From CAZYBU01 sp964645775 (lineage in GTDB: Bacteria > Spirochaetota > UBA4802 > UBA5550): a stretch of DNA of 64,000 nt. The position numbers and the translations under genes were made by a program. The notes below the pieces were generated by a model. That model made no database searches and was not told the origin of the DNA. It was given only the letters and a program-made list of their open reading frames with translations. The DNA lies in NCBI GenBank assembly GCA_964645775.1, contig CAZYBU010000004.1:62001-126000 (forward strand), read 5' to 3'. Below are positions 1-8,847 of this stretch, piece after piece (within the stretch, counting starts at the first letter, position 1; the number at the start of each line of letters is the position of its first letter).

Positions 1-2198
1 TAATTAATCCTTTTACCAAAACCTTTTTTTGTTATTACGAACAGGGATGAATTTTTCATGACAACATCAAGATCAACGATCTCATCATCCGCATCAAGAC
101 GCATACCTATGATCCCTGAAGCGGCTCTTCCCATGGAACGCATCTTTTCCAGATTTGTCCGTAGAATAAGACCTTTCATGGAAGCAAGAACCACATCATC
201 GTCCTTCTTCACAAGGCGTACATCCACGAGCTCATCGTCTTTCTTAAGGCTGATAGCGATTATTCCGCCCTTTCTCGCGTTTCCAAAATCCCCAATGACG
301 GTTTTTTTAAGGATACCTTTTTTTGTCACCATACAAAGATAGAGCTCTTCTTCGAAACTGACAGTGGAGCATATGGCAGTTATACGTTCACCACTTGCCA
401 GATTAATTATCCCCTTCAGCGATTTTCCCCTGCTGTTTTTCGTTGCCTGCGGAATCTCGTAAGCCTTCAGGGCAAACAGTTTACCTTTATTTGAAAAGAG
501 TAGGATTATATCATGAGTAGAGGCAATGGTCATCATACGGATAAAGTCTTCTTTCTTCGAGCTGAATCCTGTGACACCTTTCCCCCCCCTTCTCTGCTTC
601 TTGAAACTATCTACCGGTAATCGTCTGATAAAACCATCGTTCGTTATGGAGATAACCATATCCTCTTCAGCGATGAGGTCTTCCATTTCAAAATCCGTGG
701 ATGTCTCGCCACCTTTAACAATTTCGGTTTTGCGTTCCGTGTTGTATTTTTTCTTAACATCTATCAGCTCATCCTGCACTATACCGAGTATCTTCTTTTC
801 GCTGGCCAGGATAGCCTTAAGCTCTTTAATGCGCTTTTTGAGTTCCTTCAGTTCATCGACTATCTTTTGTACCTCAAGACTTGTAAGTCTCTGCAGTCTC
901 ATTTCCAAAATCGCCTTTGCCTGAATTTCAGTAAGCTCAAAGGTCTTCATCAGTTTATCGCCTGCTTCAGAGGCGTCTTTTGATGCCCGGATAATGGCGA
1001 TAACCTCATCAATATTATCCAGGGCAATTTTAAGTCCTTCCAGGATGTGTGCCCGTTCTTCTGCCTTCCTGAGTTCAAACCGGGTCCTTCTGGTTATTAC
1101 ATTCTTTCTGTGATCAACATAATGCTGGATAAGACCCTTAAGATCGAGTATTCGAGGAACTGAATCTACCAGCGAAAGAAGAATAACCCCGTAGGAAGTC
1201 TGAACAGAAGTATGTTTATATAGCTGGTTGATTATAATGTTTGCGTTAGCATCTTTTTTAAGTCCGATAACAATTCTCAGACCACTTCTGTCCGATTCAT
1301 CCCTCAGTTCAGAAATCCCCTCTATCATCTTGTTATTAACAAGATCAGCTATACGGGCGATAAGGGAAGCTTTGTTTACCTGGTAAGGTATCTCATTGAT
1401 AATGATCTGATCTTTTCCCCGAAGTCCTTCTTCAATTTCTATCTTACCCCGTACAGTTATACTACCCCGACCGGTGGTATAAGCCTTGATTATTCCCTCG
1501 GTCCCCATAATAGAAGCTCCAGTTGGAAAATCAGGACCCTTGATATGTTTCATAAGCTGGCGGACCTTGATAGAAGGGTCTTCAATATACGCGATAACAC
1601 CGTCAATTACCTCTCCGAGATTGTGAGGTGGAATCTTGGTAGCCATTCCCACGGCAATACCATCCGATCCATTAACGAGCAAATTCGGAATAGCCGCCGG
1701 AAGAACCTGAGGTTCTTTTCTGGTATCATCAAAATTCGATAGGAAATCGACGGTCTCTTTATCAATATCACGTAGAAGTTCTTCTGCCGCTTTGTCAAGA
1801 CGCGCCTCGGTATACCTGTACGCTGCAGGCGGGTCCCCGTCCACAGAGCCAAAATTTCCCTGGCCATCTATAAGAGGAACACGGAGTGAAAACTCCTGGG
1901 CCATACGCACCATGGTATCGTAAACAGCGCTATCTCCGTGAGGATGAAAGTTACCAATAACCTCACCTACGATCTTGGCTGATTTTACATAGGGACGGTC
2001 ACTTCTCCAGGCACGCTCATTCATGGCATGAAGAATCCGTCTATGAACAGGTTTCAGTCCATCCCGAACATCAGGAAGAGCTCGACCTACGATTACACTC
2101 ATCGCATAATCCAGGTAAGCTCCTTTCATCTGGTCTTCAATTTCAACATCAATAATACGGTCCGCGATTTTGTTAGCAGGGATTTTCTTTTTTGGCAC
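1..2198 (-). CDS. gyrA: DNA gyrase subunit A (partial, C-terminus off the left edge)
   Basis: Gyrase A subunit, the DNA breakage-reunion half of the GyrA2GyrB2 complex that introduces negative supercoils. Translating the minus strand from the GTG at 2198 gives a protein starting MPKKKIPANKIADRI and running as an open frame to the window edge (about 732 codons). The helix-turn-helix breakage region is visible with HPHGDSAVYD, the loop DGQGNFGSVDGD and the catalytic tyrosine in AYRYTEARL. The residues at the usual quinolone-resistance positions are Ser and Asp, as in sensitive enzymes. The gene starts 19 nt after the gyrB stop with a GGAG-type ribosome site, so the two are probably co-transcribed. 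The C-terminal DNA-wrapping pinwheel begins before the edge but is incomplete. The frame was read by hand because the gene is cut by the edge. Confidence 0.97.
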   Translation of the reverse strand, partial: MPKKKIPANKIADRIIDVEIEDQMKGAYLDYAMSVIVGRALPDVRDGLKPVHRRILHAMNERAWRSDRPYVKSAKIVGEVIGNFHPHGDSAVYDTMVRMAQEFSLRVPLIDGQGNFGSVDGDPPAAYRYTEARLDKAAEELLRDIDKETVDFLSNFDDTRKEPQVLPAAIPNLLVNGSDGIAVGMATKIPPHNLGEVIDGVIAYIEDPSIKVRQLMKHIKGPDFPTGASIMGTEGIIKAYTTGRGSITVRGKIEIEEGLRGKDQIIINEIPYQVNKASLIARIADLVNNKMIEGISELRDESDRSGLRIVIGLKKDANANIIINQLYKHTSVQTSYGVILLSLVDSVPRILDLKGLIQHYVDHRKNVITRRTRFELRKAEERAHILEGLKIALDNIDEVIAIIRASKDASEAGDKLMKTFELTEIQAKAILEMRLQRLTSLEVQKIVDELKELKKRIKELKAILASEKKILGIVQDELIDVKKKYNTERKTEIVKGGETSTDFEMEDLIAEEDMVISITNDGFIRRLPVDSFKKQRRGGKGVTGFSSKKEDFIRMMTIASTHDIILLFSNKGKLFALKAYEIPQATKNSRGKSLKGIINLASGERITAICSTVSFEEELYLCMVTKKGILKKTVIGDFGNARKGGIIAISLKKDDELVDVRLVKKDDDVVLASMKGLILRTNLEKMRSMGRAASGIIGMRLDADDEIVDLDVVMKNSSLFVITKKGFGKRIN

Positions 2199-2217
2199 GG
2201 TTTACTACTCCATCATA

Positions 2218-4116
2218 TTATAGGTCAAGGTTCTGTACATTCCGGGCATTATCTTCGATGAACACTCTTCTCGGTTCCACGGCATCACCCATGAGGATAG
2301 AAAAAATCTTATCAGCGGCAACTTCATCATCGATATGGACCTGAAGAACGGTCCGATTGTCGGGATCCATGGTTGTATCCCACAGCTGGTCCGGGTTCAT
2401 TTCCCCAAGACCCTTATACCTCTGCATAGATATTTTAGATCCCTTGAATTTTTTCAACAGGACGTCTTTGTCCCCTTCTGTAAAGGCGTAATGCTTTTCC
2501 TTTCCGTTTGTTATGTGGTAGAGGGGGGGCTGGGCAATATACAGATAACCCTTCTTAATCAATTCCGGCATATACCGAAAAAAGAAGGTTAACAGCAGTG
2601 TCCTTATATGAGAGCCATCCACATCCGCATCTGTCATGATAATGATCTTGTGATAACGTGCCTTACCAATATCAAACTCATCTGAGCCAATGCCTGTTCC
2701 AATCGCCGTAATAATTGTTTTTATCTCTTCATTTGAGAGTATCTTATCAAGACGCGATTTCTCCACGTTCAGTATCTTTCCTTTCAAGGCCAGGATAGCC
2801 TGAAAGTTCCGATCCCGTCCCTGTTTGGCCGATCCTCCTGCAGAATCCCCCTCTACAAGGTAAAGCTCACTTTTTGAAGGATCACGTTCTGAACAGTCCG
2901 CCAGTTTGCCTGGTAAAGCATTGTTCTCCAGAGCGCTTTTTCTCCGGGTTAGATCACGGGCTTTTTTAGCCGCCAGTCGGGCCCGGGCGCTCTGTACACA
3001 TTTATCAATGATCTTCCTGGCCTCCTGAGGATTCTCTTCCAGGTAAAGACCCAAATTTTCATTTGTTACAGATTCAACTATACCCTTTACTTCACTGTTT
3101 CCCAGCTTCATTTTGGTCTGTCCTTCAAACTGAGGATTGGATATCTTCACACTTATGATAGCAACCAGTCCCTCCCGGACATCGTCTCCTGAAAGCTGGG
3201 TAATGTTCTTATCCATTTTTTCTCGTTTTAAAACGTCATTCAGGGCCCGCGTTAGCGCTGATTTGAATCCAATAAGATGAGTTCCACCTTCACGCGTATT
3301 TATGTTATTAGCATAGGTGAAAACCGTTTCGTTATACGAATCTATGTACTGCATGGCGATTTCAACATCCACATCTTCCTTCATTGCATTGAAGTAAATT
3401 GGTTTCTTGATAACCGGTGTCTTGCTTTCGTTCAGATCATTTACGAAAGAGACTATACCGCCCTTAAATTGAAAGACGTTCTCTTTACCCTTATCACGGT
3501 CATCGCGAAGAGTAATTTTTATACCTGCGTTAAGAAATGCCAGTTCTCGTAATCTCTTTGAAAGAATGTCAAAATTAAATTCCGTAGTGTTGAAAATCGA
3601 GTCATCGGGCCAGAACTTCACTCTGGTGCCACGCTTGTTTGTCTTACCCTGAACCTCCAGTTTGCTTTTCGTTATCCCCTTTGCATAATTCTGGTAGTAC
3701 TTTTTATTATTCCTGTATACCTTTACTTCCATATTTTTTGACAGAGCATTTACAACGGATATACCGACACCATGAAGTCCTCCAGATACCTTGTATGCGG
3801 CATTATCGAATTTACCGCCAGCATGAAGCTTGGTCATGACAACTTCCATGGCTGAAATTTTATAAACCGGATGAGGTTCAACCGGTATTCCTCGTCCATT
3901 ATCCGAAACCTCAACGAAATTGTCTTTCCCGATAGTTACGTTGATGGTGTCACAGTGACCTGCCAGGGCCTCATCGATGGAATTATCCACAACTTCATAG
4001 ACAAGATGATGAAGTCCGGAAGCGTCGGTTGATCCAATATACATGGCAGGCCGTTTTCTAACAGCTTCCAGGCCTTCAAGCACCTGTATCTTATCGGCAC
4101 CGTAATCATTACTCAT
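2218..4116 (-). CDS. gyrB: DNA gyrase subunit B
   Basis: ATPase subunit of DNA gyrase. The 632-residue product has the GHKL ATP-binding fold at the N-terminus (EVVDNSIDEALAG, then DNGRGIPV and the GGLHGVG lid), the transducer domain, and the TOPRIM domain with EGDSAGGSAKQGRD and DADVDGSHIRTLLLTFF. The C-terminus has the usual QRYKGLGEMNPDQLW motif. The length matches the short GyrB form without the proteobacterial insert. Its ATG overlaps the stop of the upstream RemB-like gene by 4 nt (ATGA), which implies translational coupling. gyrA follows 19 nt downstream. Confidence 0.99.
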   Translation of the reverse strand: MSNDYGADKIQVLEGLEAVRKRPAMYIGSTDASGLHHLVYEVVDNSIDEALAGHCDTINVTIGKDNFVEVSDNGRGIPVEPHPVYKISAMEVVMTKLHAGGKFDNAAYKVSGGLHGVGISVVNALSKNMEVKVYRNNKKYYQNYAKGITKSKLEVQGKTNKRGTRVKFWPDDSIFNTTEFNFDILSKRLRELAFLNAGIKITLRDDRDKGKENVFQFKGGIVSFVNDLNESKTPVIKKPIYFNAMKEDVDVEIAMQYIDSYNETVFTYANNINTREGGTHLIGFKSALTRALNDVLKREKMDKNITQLSGDDVREGLVAIISVKISNPQFEGQTKMKLGNSEVKGIVESVTNENLGLYLEENPQEARKIIDKCVQSARARLAAKKARDLTRRKSALENNALPGKLADCSERDPSKSELYLVEGDSAGGSAKQGRDRNFQAILALKGKILNVEKSRLDKILSNEEIKTIITAIGTGIGSDEFDIGKARYHKIIIMTDADVDGSHIRTLLLTFFFRYMPELIKKGYLYIAQPPLYHITNGKEKHYAFTEGDKDVLLKKFKGSKISMQRYKGLGEMNPDQLWDTTMDPDNRTVLQVHIDDEVAADKIFSILMGDAVEPRRVFIEDNARNVQNLDL

Positions 4117-4349
4117 TTTCTTCTCCAGATACTTTCACTTTCTATGCCGGTTCTTTTAATGACCGTAAAGGGACTTACTCCGCTTGTCAGTACTCTGTTA
4201 TCAATATCAACCACAGCTGTCCTATCAGATGATTTTAATTCTCTGCAATACAGGTTATTTTCATCGGAAGATAGAAGGGTCTCCACATTAAAGATTCCCA
4301 CGATTCGTTTATCCGATATTACTCTTCTGTTGCCAATATGAATAAACAT
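4113..4349 (-). CDS. DUF370/RemB-like small protein
   Basis: A 78-residue protein beginning MFIHIGNRRVISDKRIVGIF, the signature opening of the DUF370 family that includes Bacillus RemA and RemB (YaaB). RemA is a DNA-binding regulator of matrix genes; the role of RemB-type proteins is less clear. Position supports the call: in Bacillus yaaB also lies between recF and gyrB. The gene overlaps the DciA-like stop by one base (TAATG) and the gyrB start by four bases, so it is locked into the replication operon. The C-terminal half (residues 45-78) is more divergent, which leaves function uncertain. Confidence 0.72.
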   Translation of the reverse strand: MFIHIGNRRVISDKRIVGIFNVETLLSSDENNLYCRELKSSDRTAVVDIDNRVLTSGVSPFTVIKRTGIESESIWRRK

Positions 4350-4681
4350 TACTTTTTTCTTTTACCTTTTATATTAACCCGGATTCCTTTTATACTTTTT
4401 CCGGGAAATTGCTTTTTTATTACATCAATAATACTGTCTTTCATAAGCATTATCTCATTAGAATAAACCTGGTGATCAGTTATTACATGAAGATAACCAT
4501 GAGACACTTTTTCAGGCTTACTATGCGTTGATATTATGTCGCCTGTGATGGTTCGCCATCTTCCCTTCAATGATTCAATGAAAAGGGAATCATCAAGCTC
4601 AAGATCCCTTGTCACTTCCGGAAGAATCTGAGAAAAGGACCGCAATGATCCCTTTCTAGTACGACCTAACCTGAATTTCAT
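4349..4681 (-). CDS. DciA/DUF721 family protein
   Basis: A 110-residue basic protein placed directly after recF, overlapping its stop by 4 nt (ATGA). The middle region (about residues 30-85: WRTITGDIISTHSKPEKVSHG, then LHVITDHQVYSNEIMLM) has the DUF721 layout of a WxxIVG-like motif followed by short beta strands, and the tail is lysine-rich. DUF721 proteins include DciA, which loads the replicative helicase DnaB in bacteria that lack DnaC. That role is inferred from family and location; no residue proves it. Confidence 0.8.
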   Translation of the reverse strand: MKFRLGRTRKGSLRSFSQILPEVTRDLELDDSLFIESLKGRWRTITGDIISTHSKPEKVSHGYLHVITDHQVYSNEIMLMKDSIIDVIKKQFPGKSIKGIRVNIKGKRKK

Positions 4682-5787
4682 ATTTTTTTCACACCCCGCA
4701 GGCTATCAACAATAAAACATCTCTCTCCTGAAAAATTGATTCCTCCAACGGTATCTCTGTCAACCATGGTCATGAGGACCTGGTTTTTCTTTCCTATCCC
4801 CTTTATGAGATTCTTTCTCCTCTTCATATCAAGTTCAGAAAAAATATCATCCACAAGAATAACCACTTTTCTTCCGCTATTCCGTTCAACAATCTGCATT
4901 TCAGTCATTTTCAATGCCAGTGCAGCAGTTCGAATCTGCCCCTGAGATGCAGCTGCCGTATAATCTTTACCCATGGAATTAACAATTCGTATGCCATCCC
5001 TGTGAATACCACGAGTTGTTGTCCCAGCATATATGTCACGTTCCCGTGTTTTTAGTAAGACTTCCATAATCGCATAACTATCATCAGCATATATATTTCT
5101 GCTATACTCAATTGACGGTTCTTCCTGTTCTCCCGAGATAATAGAGCATTGTTCCATGAAAAGAGGATTAAATTCATTAAGGAAAAAAGTCCTGGTTGCA
5201 GTAATATTTCGTCCCCTCTCAGCCAGCATCTCATCCCAGATATCCAGTTCACCATTTTTTCTAATACCATCCCGAATATCTTTCAGAATAGTGTTTCTGG
5301 AATGAAGAATTCGCCTGTAATCGCTCAAATAAGAGATATAATCACTGTCATATTTCGATATTGCACTATCAAAAAAGTTTCTTCTCAATTCCGGAGGACC
5401 GGTAACTATCTCATAATCCCCGGGATGAATAACGACCGTGAGAAATCTTCCGTAGTATTCCCTGATAGGTGAAATCTCCCTGTCGTTGACCTTCACCTTT
5501 CGGCGTCTATCCCCATCCTGCAGACTCCACCCAACACTGTATGTATCGTTCTTCCCATCCTCTTCGACCTGGCCATGTAGATAATACCAATCCTTCTCCC
5601 ACTGAACGAGTGAACTATCCGATACTCTGCGAAATGATCGTATACCTGATAAAACAGCGACCCCCTCGAGAATACCAGTCTTGCCACTCCCGTTATCACC
5701 TGTAAGGATATTTATTCCATCAGAAAACTTCAGGTCGGTGTTCACATGGTTTCGAAAATTTTTCAGAATAATTTCATTGAGGACCAT
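4678..5787 (-). CDS. recF: DNA replication and repair protein RecF
   Basis: SMC-like ATPase that helps load RecA at single-strand gaps. The 369-residue product starts with the RecF pattern LKNFRNHVNTDLKFSDG followed by the Walker A GDNGSGKTGILEG (about residues 30-42). Near the C-terminus are the signature SQGQIRTAALALK and Walker B VILVDDIFSELD. Length is typical. It follows dnaN by 10 nt and overlaps the DciA-like gene by 4 nt. No good Shine-Dalgarno precedes the ATG, so it may depend on coupling with dnaN. Confidence 0.97.
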   Translation of the reverse strand: MVLNEIILKNFRNHVNTDLKFSDGINILTGDNGSGKTGILEGVAVLSGIRSFRRVSDSSLVQWEKDWYYLHGQVEEDGKNDTYSVGWSLQDGDRRRKVKVNDREISPIREYYGRFLTVVIHPGDYEIVTGPPELRRNFFDSAISKYDSDYISYLSDYRRILHSRNTILKDIRDGIRKNGELDIWDEMLAERGRNITATRTFFLNEFNPLFMEQCSIISGEQEEPSIEYSRNIYADDSYAIMEVLLKTRERDIYAGTTTRGIHRDGIRIVNSMGKDYTAAASQGQIRTAALALKMTEMQIVERNSGRKVVILVDDIFSELDMKRRKNLIKGIGKKNQVLMTMVDRDTVGGINFSGERCFIVDSLRGVKKI

Positions 5788-5797
5788 TAGGAACTTA

Positions 5798-6916
5798 TTA
5801 TTTTATCTGTATAGGCATTACAACAGCCGTTTGATTATCGTCATCCATGGGTCTGAGTGTTATGGGACTCATCTGCCCGGTTATAGTACAACGGACAAAT
5901 TCTGAGTCGATCTCCTTAAGGGCATCAATCATGAAAACAGCATTTACTCCTATGAAAATCTCTTCCTCACTGTTACTCACAAGGGGAAGCTCCTCCTCTC
6001 CGATACCCACTTCCGGCGTTTGAGCCTCAATATTCAACCGATTACCTGAAAACCTCATGACTATCTTATTGGCTGGTTCTCTTGTTACCACAAGTAAACG
6101 CCTGAGTGTCTCAATGAATCTCTTCGTTTCAACTTCTGCGCTTATTATATATTCCTTTGGAATAACCTGACTGTAATTTGGAAACTGTCCTTCAACCAGT
6201 CGGGATATAACCTCGGTATCATCAACCCTGACAAAGCACTGGTTTTCCTTCACTGATAGTAAACATGAACCCCTGGAATCAAGCAGTTTGGCTATTTCAT
6301 TAACTGTCTTTAAAGGCATTATTATTCCTTCTTCCATATCTATAACATTGTCCATACTCCTGGAAATCATTGAAAGTCTTCTGGAATCGGTGGCTACAGC
6401 CACGAGCATATTGCCTTTTTCCGTGTGAAAATGAATTCCGTTAAAGACAGGCTTAATGGTATCATGAGAAGCAGCGTAGTTAATCTTTCGAATTATATCT
6501 TTGAGAACCGATTGATCCATCTCCATTGCACTATCCATTTGAAATTCCGGGATCTCCGGATACTCTTCTTCCCCCATACCAATCAGTTCATAGTGCCCTT
6601 TCACCTTCCCCGAAGTACCTTCGATTCGTATATTGAACATTTCATTAACAGTGATATGAAGTTCTTCGCTGGGAAATTCCTTGAGGATACCGGAAAATTT
6701 TTTCGCGTTAACAGTAAAAGCACCCGTGCCCTTATTGACTGATGATACTCGTGTCCGAACGGCAATCTCATTATCAGTTGAAAGGATGGCGAGTTCATTC
6801 TCCCTGACCTGTACCAGGCAACTGGAGAGGATCGTGTTTACATTTTTTGATGATATCACTGATTCAGCAATTGAAAGAGCTCTTTGGAGAATGTCCTTTT
6901 CGATTGTTATTATCAT
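5798..6916 (-). CDS. dnaN: DNA polymerase III sliding clamp (beta subunit)
   Basis: Beta clamp that tethers DNA polymerase III to the template. The 372-residue product has the usual three repeated clamp domains; recognisable stretches are TVNAKKFSGILKEFPSEEL in domain 1, ATDSRRLSMISR in domain 2 and the C-terminal RPMDDDNQTAVVMPIQIK, matching the family ending (P-M-R or P-I-x). The ATG is preceded by a GGGGA ribosome site. It is separated from dnaA by 254 nt containing DnaA-box-like sequence and is followed 10 nt later by recF. Confidence 0.98.
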   Translation of the reverse strand: MIITIEKDILQRALSIAESVISSKNVNTILSSCLVQVRENELAILSTDNEIAVRTRVSSVNKGTGAFTVNAKKFSGILKEFPSEELHITVNEMFNIRIEGTSGKVKGHYELIGMGEEEYPEIPEFQMDSAMEMDQSVLKDIIRKINYAASHDTIKPVFNGIHFHTEKGNMLVAVATDSRRLSMISRSMDNVIDMEEGIIMPLKTVNEIAKLLDSRGSCLLSVKENQCFVRVDDTEVISRLVEGQFPNYSQVIPKEYIISAEVETKRFIETLRRLLVVTREPANKIVMRFSGNRLNIEAQTPEVGIGEEELPLVSNSEEEIFIGVNAVFMIDALKEIDSEFVRCTITGQMSPITLRPMDDDNQTAVVMPIQIK

Positions 6917-7170
6917 TTCCCCTTACTCCTATTATTATATTAATAAATATATATTTATAAAGTAGTAGTTGTAGAAAGCATGGATAAGTGGATAAAAAGG
7001 ATACTACCTGAAAATATCAATGGTTATTCCTTTATTTCATTGTTAACAATAGTATCGTAATTTGTTTATGAAATGGATTTTTCCAACGGTTTTTGTTATT
7101 TTCCCTGTATCTCTCAAATTATAAACATTTCTTCATGCAGGATAAACAGTCAATACACAGTCAGTAAACA
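6917..7170 (-). promoter_or_regulatory. dnaA-dnaN intergenic region with a DnaA-box-like sequence
   Basis: A 254-nt AT-rich gap with no open frame. At 6988-6996 the sequence AGTGGATAA differs by one base from the DnaA box TGTGGATAA, and an adjoining CATGGATAA at 6980-6988 differs by two. In many bacteria this gap carries DnaA boxes that regulate dnaN or form part of the origin. No convincing -35/-10 pair for dnaN was found by eye. Confidence 0.45.
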
Positions 7171-8493
7171 TCACTGACGGAGTTCCATTACAATTTCATC
7201 AATGATTTCCTGCATTTCAGGATTGCTGGAAATGTCTTCTTCAATCTTGTTAATTGCGTTTACAACGGTTGAGTGATCTCTATCTCCAAATGCCGCTCCG
7301 ATTTCAGTGGTTGTCAAACCTGTCAGCTTACGGGCCGCATACATGGCAATAAACCTGGGATGGACAACACGACTCTGCCGGCTTTTAGATTTAAGATCAT
7401 CAACGGATATGTTATATATTTTACTTACGCGGGTCATAACATCATGGATGCTGACTTTTCTGCTTTCATTCTCATCAAAAAGCTCCCTGAGATGCTGTTT
7501 TGCATGATTGATTGTTATCGGCTCGTCAATCATTGAGGATACCATTTTCAAGCGGGTAAGTGCCGCTTCCAGGGCACGAATATTTGAGCGAATCCGTTTC
7601 GCGATGTAATAGATAACATCATCAGAAAAATCTATGTTTTCCTTCCTGGCTTTGTTTCGTAATATTGCTTCTCTGGTTTCCAGGTTGGGAGGCTGCAGGT
7701 CCGTTATCATCCCCCATTCAAATCGTGTACGAAGCCTGTCTTCCAGTGCTCGTATCTCTCTTGGGGGTCTGTCACTTGAAATAACTATTTGTTTCTTATT
7801 TTCATAGAGTGAGTTGAAGGTATGAAAAAATTCTATCTGGGTCTCTTCTTTCCCTTCAAGGAACTGTATATCATCTATTAACAGGATGTCCACATTTCTG
7901 TATTTGATTTTAAAGCTTTCCTGTGTTCTGGTCTGAATGGAAGAAATGAATTCATTAAGAAAGTCTTCACTGGTCACGTACATTACCTTTAAATAAGGTT
8001 TATTGTCTTTGATGTCGTTTCCAATAGCCTGCATGAGATGGGTTTTACCCAGTCCTGTATTACCATAGAAGAAAAGAGGATTAATCTGGGTTGCCGGTGC
8101 CTTTGCCACGGAATGGGCAGCAGCATGAGCCAGTTGATTGTTGGGACCCACAACAAAGTTTTCAAATGTGTATTGATCATTCATCATGGCCCTTGATTCC
8201 GTATCCAGAACCGGTTTATCAGGAGAGAAATCAGCAGAACTTATGTTGAAATCGTTTTCTGTAATAAATTCACACGATAGAGAAGATCCAGTATATTTCT
8301 GGAGCAGATTTTCGATTTTTTGACAGTAATTTTGTGTTATATGGCGTGAAGCAACATCATCTGCAACCAGAATGCGTGCTTGATTGTCACTCAGTGAATA
8401 AAGCTGAGTGTCTTTTAACCAGAGATCAAAAGATTGCTTGTTAATCTGCCCCCGGAGAGTCTCCAGAACTGAGCCCCAGATAGAACTATTCAC
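7171..8493 (-). CDS. dnaA: Chromosomal replication initiator DnaA
   Basis: AAA+ initiator that binds DnaA boxes and melts oriC. Domain order is clear: domain I (SIWGSVLETLRGQINKQSF), a linker, AAA+ domain III with Walker A FYGNTGLGKTHLMQAIGN, Walker B DILLIDDIQFLEGKE, and domain IV ending in the DNA-binding signature FGDRDHSTVVNAINKIEE. Start choice: the frame can extend to a TTG at 8517, but that codon has no ribosome site, whereas the GTG at 8493 is preceded by GAGGTG at good spacing and begins right before domain I; it gives 440 residues. The gene heads the minus-strand replication operon and its promoter overlaps a DnaA box, which suggests autoregulation. Confidence 0.97.
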   Translation of the reverse strand: MNSSIWGSVLETLRGQINKQSFDLWLKDTQLYSLSDNQARILVADDVASRHITQNYCQKIENLLQKYTGSSLSCEFITENDFNISSADFSPDKPVLDTESRAMMNDQYTFENFVVGPNNQLAHAAAHSVAKAPATQINPLFFYGNTGLGKTHLMQAIGNDIKDNKPYLKVMYVTSEDFLNEFISSIQTRTQESFKIKYRNVDILLIDDIQFLEGKEETQIEFFHTFNSLYENKKQIVISSDRPPREIRALEDRLRTRFEWGMITDLQPPNLETREAILRNKARKENIDFSDDVIYYIAKRIRSNIRALEAALTRLKMVSSMIDEPITINHAKQHLRELFDENESRKVSIHDVMTRVSKIYNISVDDLKSKSRQSRVVHPRFIAMYAARKLTGLTTTEIGAAFGDRDHSTVVNAINKIEEDISSNPEMQEIIDEIVMELRQ

Positions 8494-8507
8494 GGGATTC
8501 ACCTCAT

Positions 8508-8791
8508 TTGTCCACAATTGTTGATAACTATGTGTATAAATACATTAATGTTCAGTACAATGCTGACAGTTTTAATAGAAATTGATGAAAAGGATTCTTG
8601 CCTAAAAATTCAGGAGAACCGATAACGTACCTAATGGACGCCATTAATTGCGGTTTTTATCAAGAAATTAATTCCCTAGCCAACGCTTAAAAAAAAAAAA
8701 ATGAAAATGTGAGGATAATGTATGGAAAACCTGTGGATAACCGTACATTCTTGTGGATAAGGATGTCTTAATTGTGGGCAATTGGTGGAAT
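8508..8791. other. Probable chromosomal origin oriC
   Basis: The 300-nt gap upstream of dnaA holds no gene. It contains three perfect matches to TGTGNATAA (8531-8539, 8732-8740, 8752-8760) and a one-mismatch box TTGTCCACA at 8508-8516, plus a run of 13 A at 8689-8701 within an AT-rich stretch that could unwind. Placement next to dnaA and spot counts showing a C-rich plus strand to the left and mostly a G-rich plus strand to the right both fit a bidirectional origin here. No strict repeat array or IHF-type site was recognised. Confidence 0.75.
8533..8560 (-). promoter_or_regulatory. Probable dnaA promoter overlapping a DnaA box
   Basis: On the minus strand TTGTAC (8560-8555) is followed after 16 nt by TATACA (8538-8533), a fair sigma70-type pair. 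A perfect DnaA box (TTATACACA on the minus strand, 8531-8539) covers the -10 hexamer, so DnaA binding would be expected to block transcription of its own gene. Confidence 0.5.
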
Positions 8792-8822
8792 AAAAAAGAC
8801 ATCCCGGAGGATGTCTTTTTTA
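8792..8822 (-). terminator. Rho-independent terminator of the OmpL47-like gene
   Basis: Inverted repeat AAAAAAGACATCC ... GGATGTCTTTTTT with a 4-nt CGGA loop. On the minus strand it lies 25 nt after the stop at 8848 and ends in a T-run, so it should terminate that gene and insulate oriC from its transcription. Confidence 0.85.
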
Positions 8823-8847
8823 TACTCGTTGATTTTTGAAAAGAAGC

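Noticed and set aside
8494..8517. dnaA start at the TTG 8517
   Set aside because: No ribosome site precedes it and it overlaps a DnaA box; the GTG at 8493 has GAGGTG and matches the usual domain I start.
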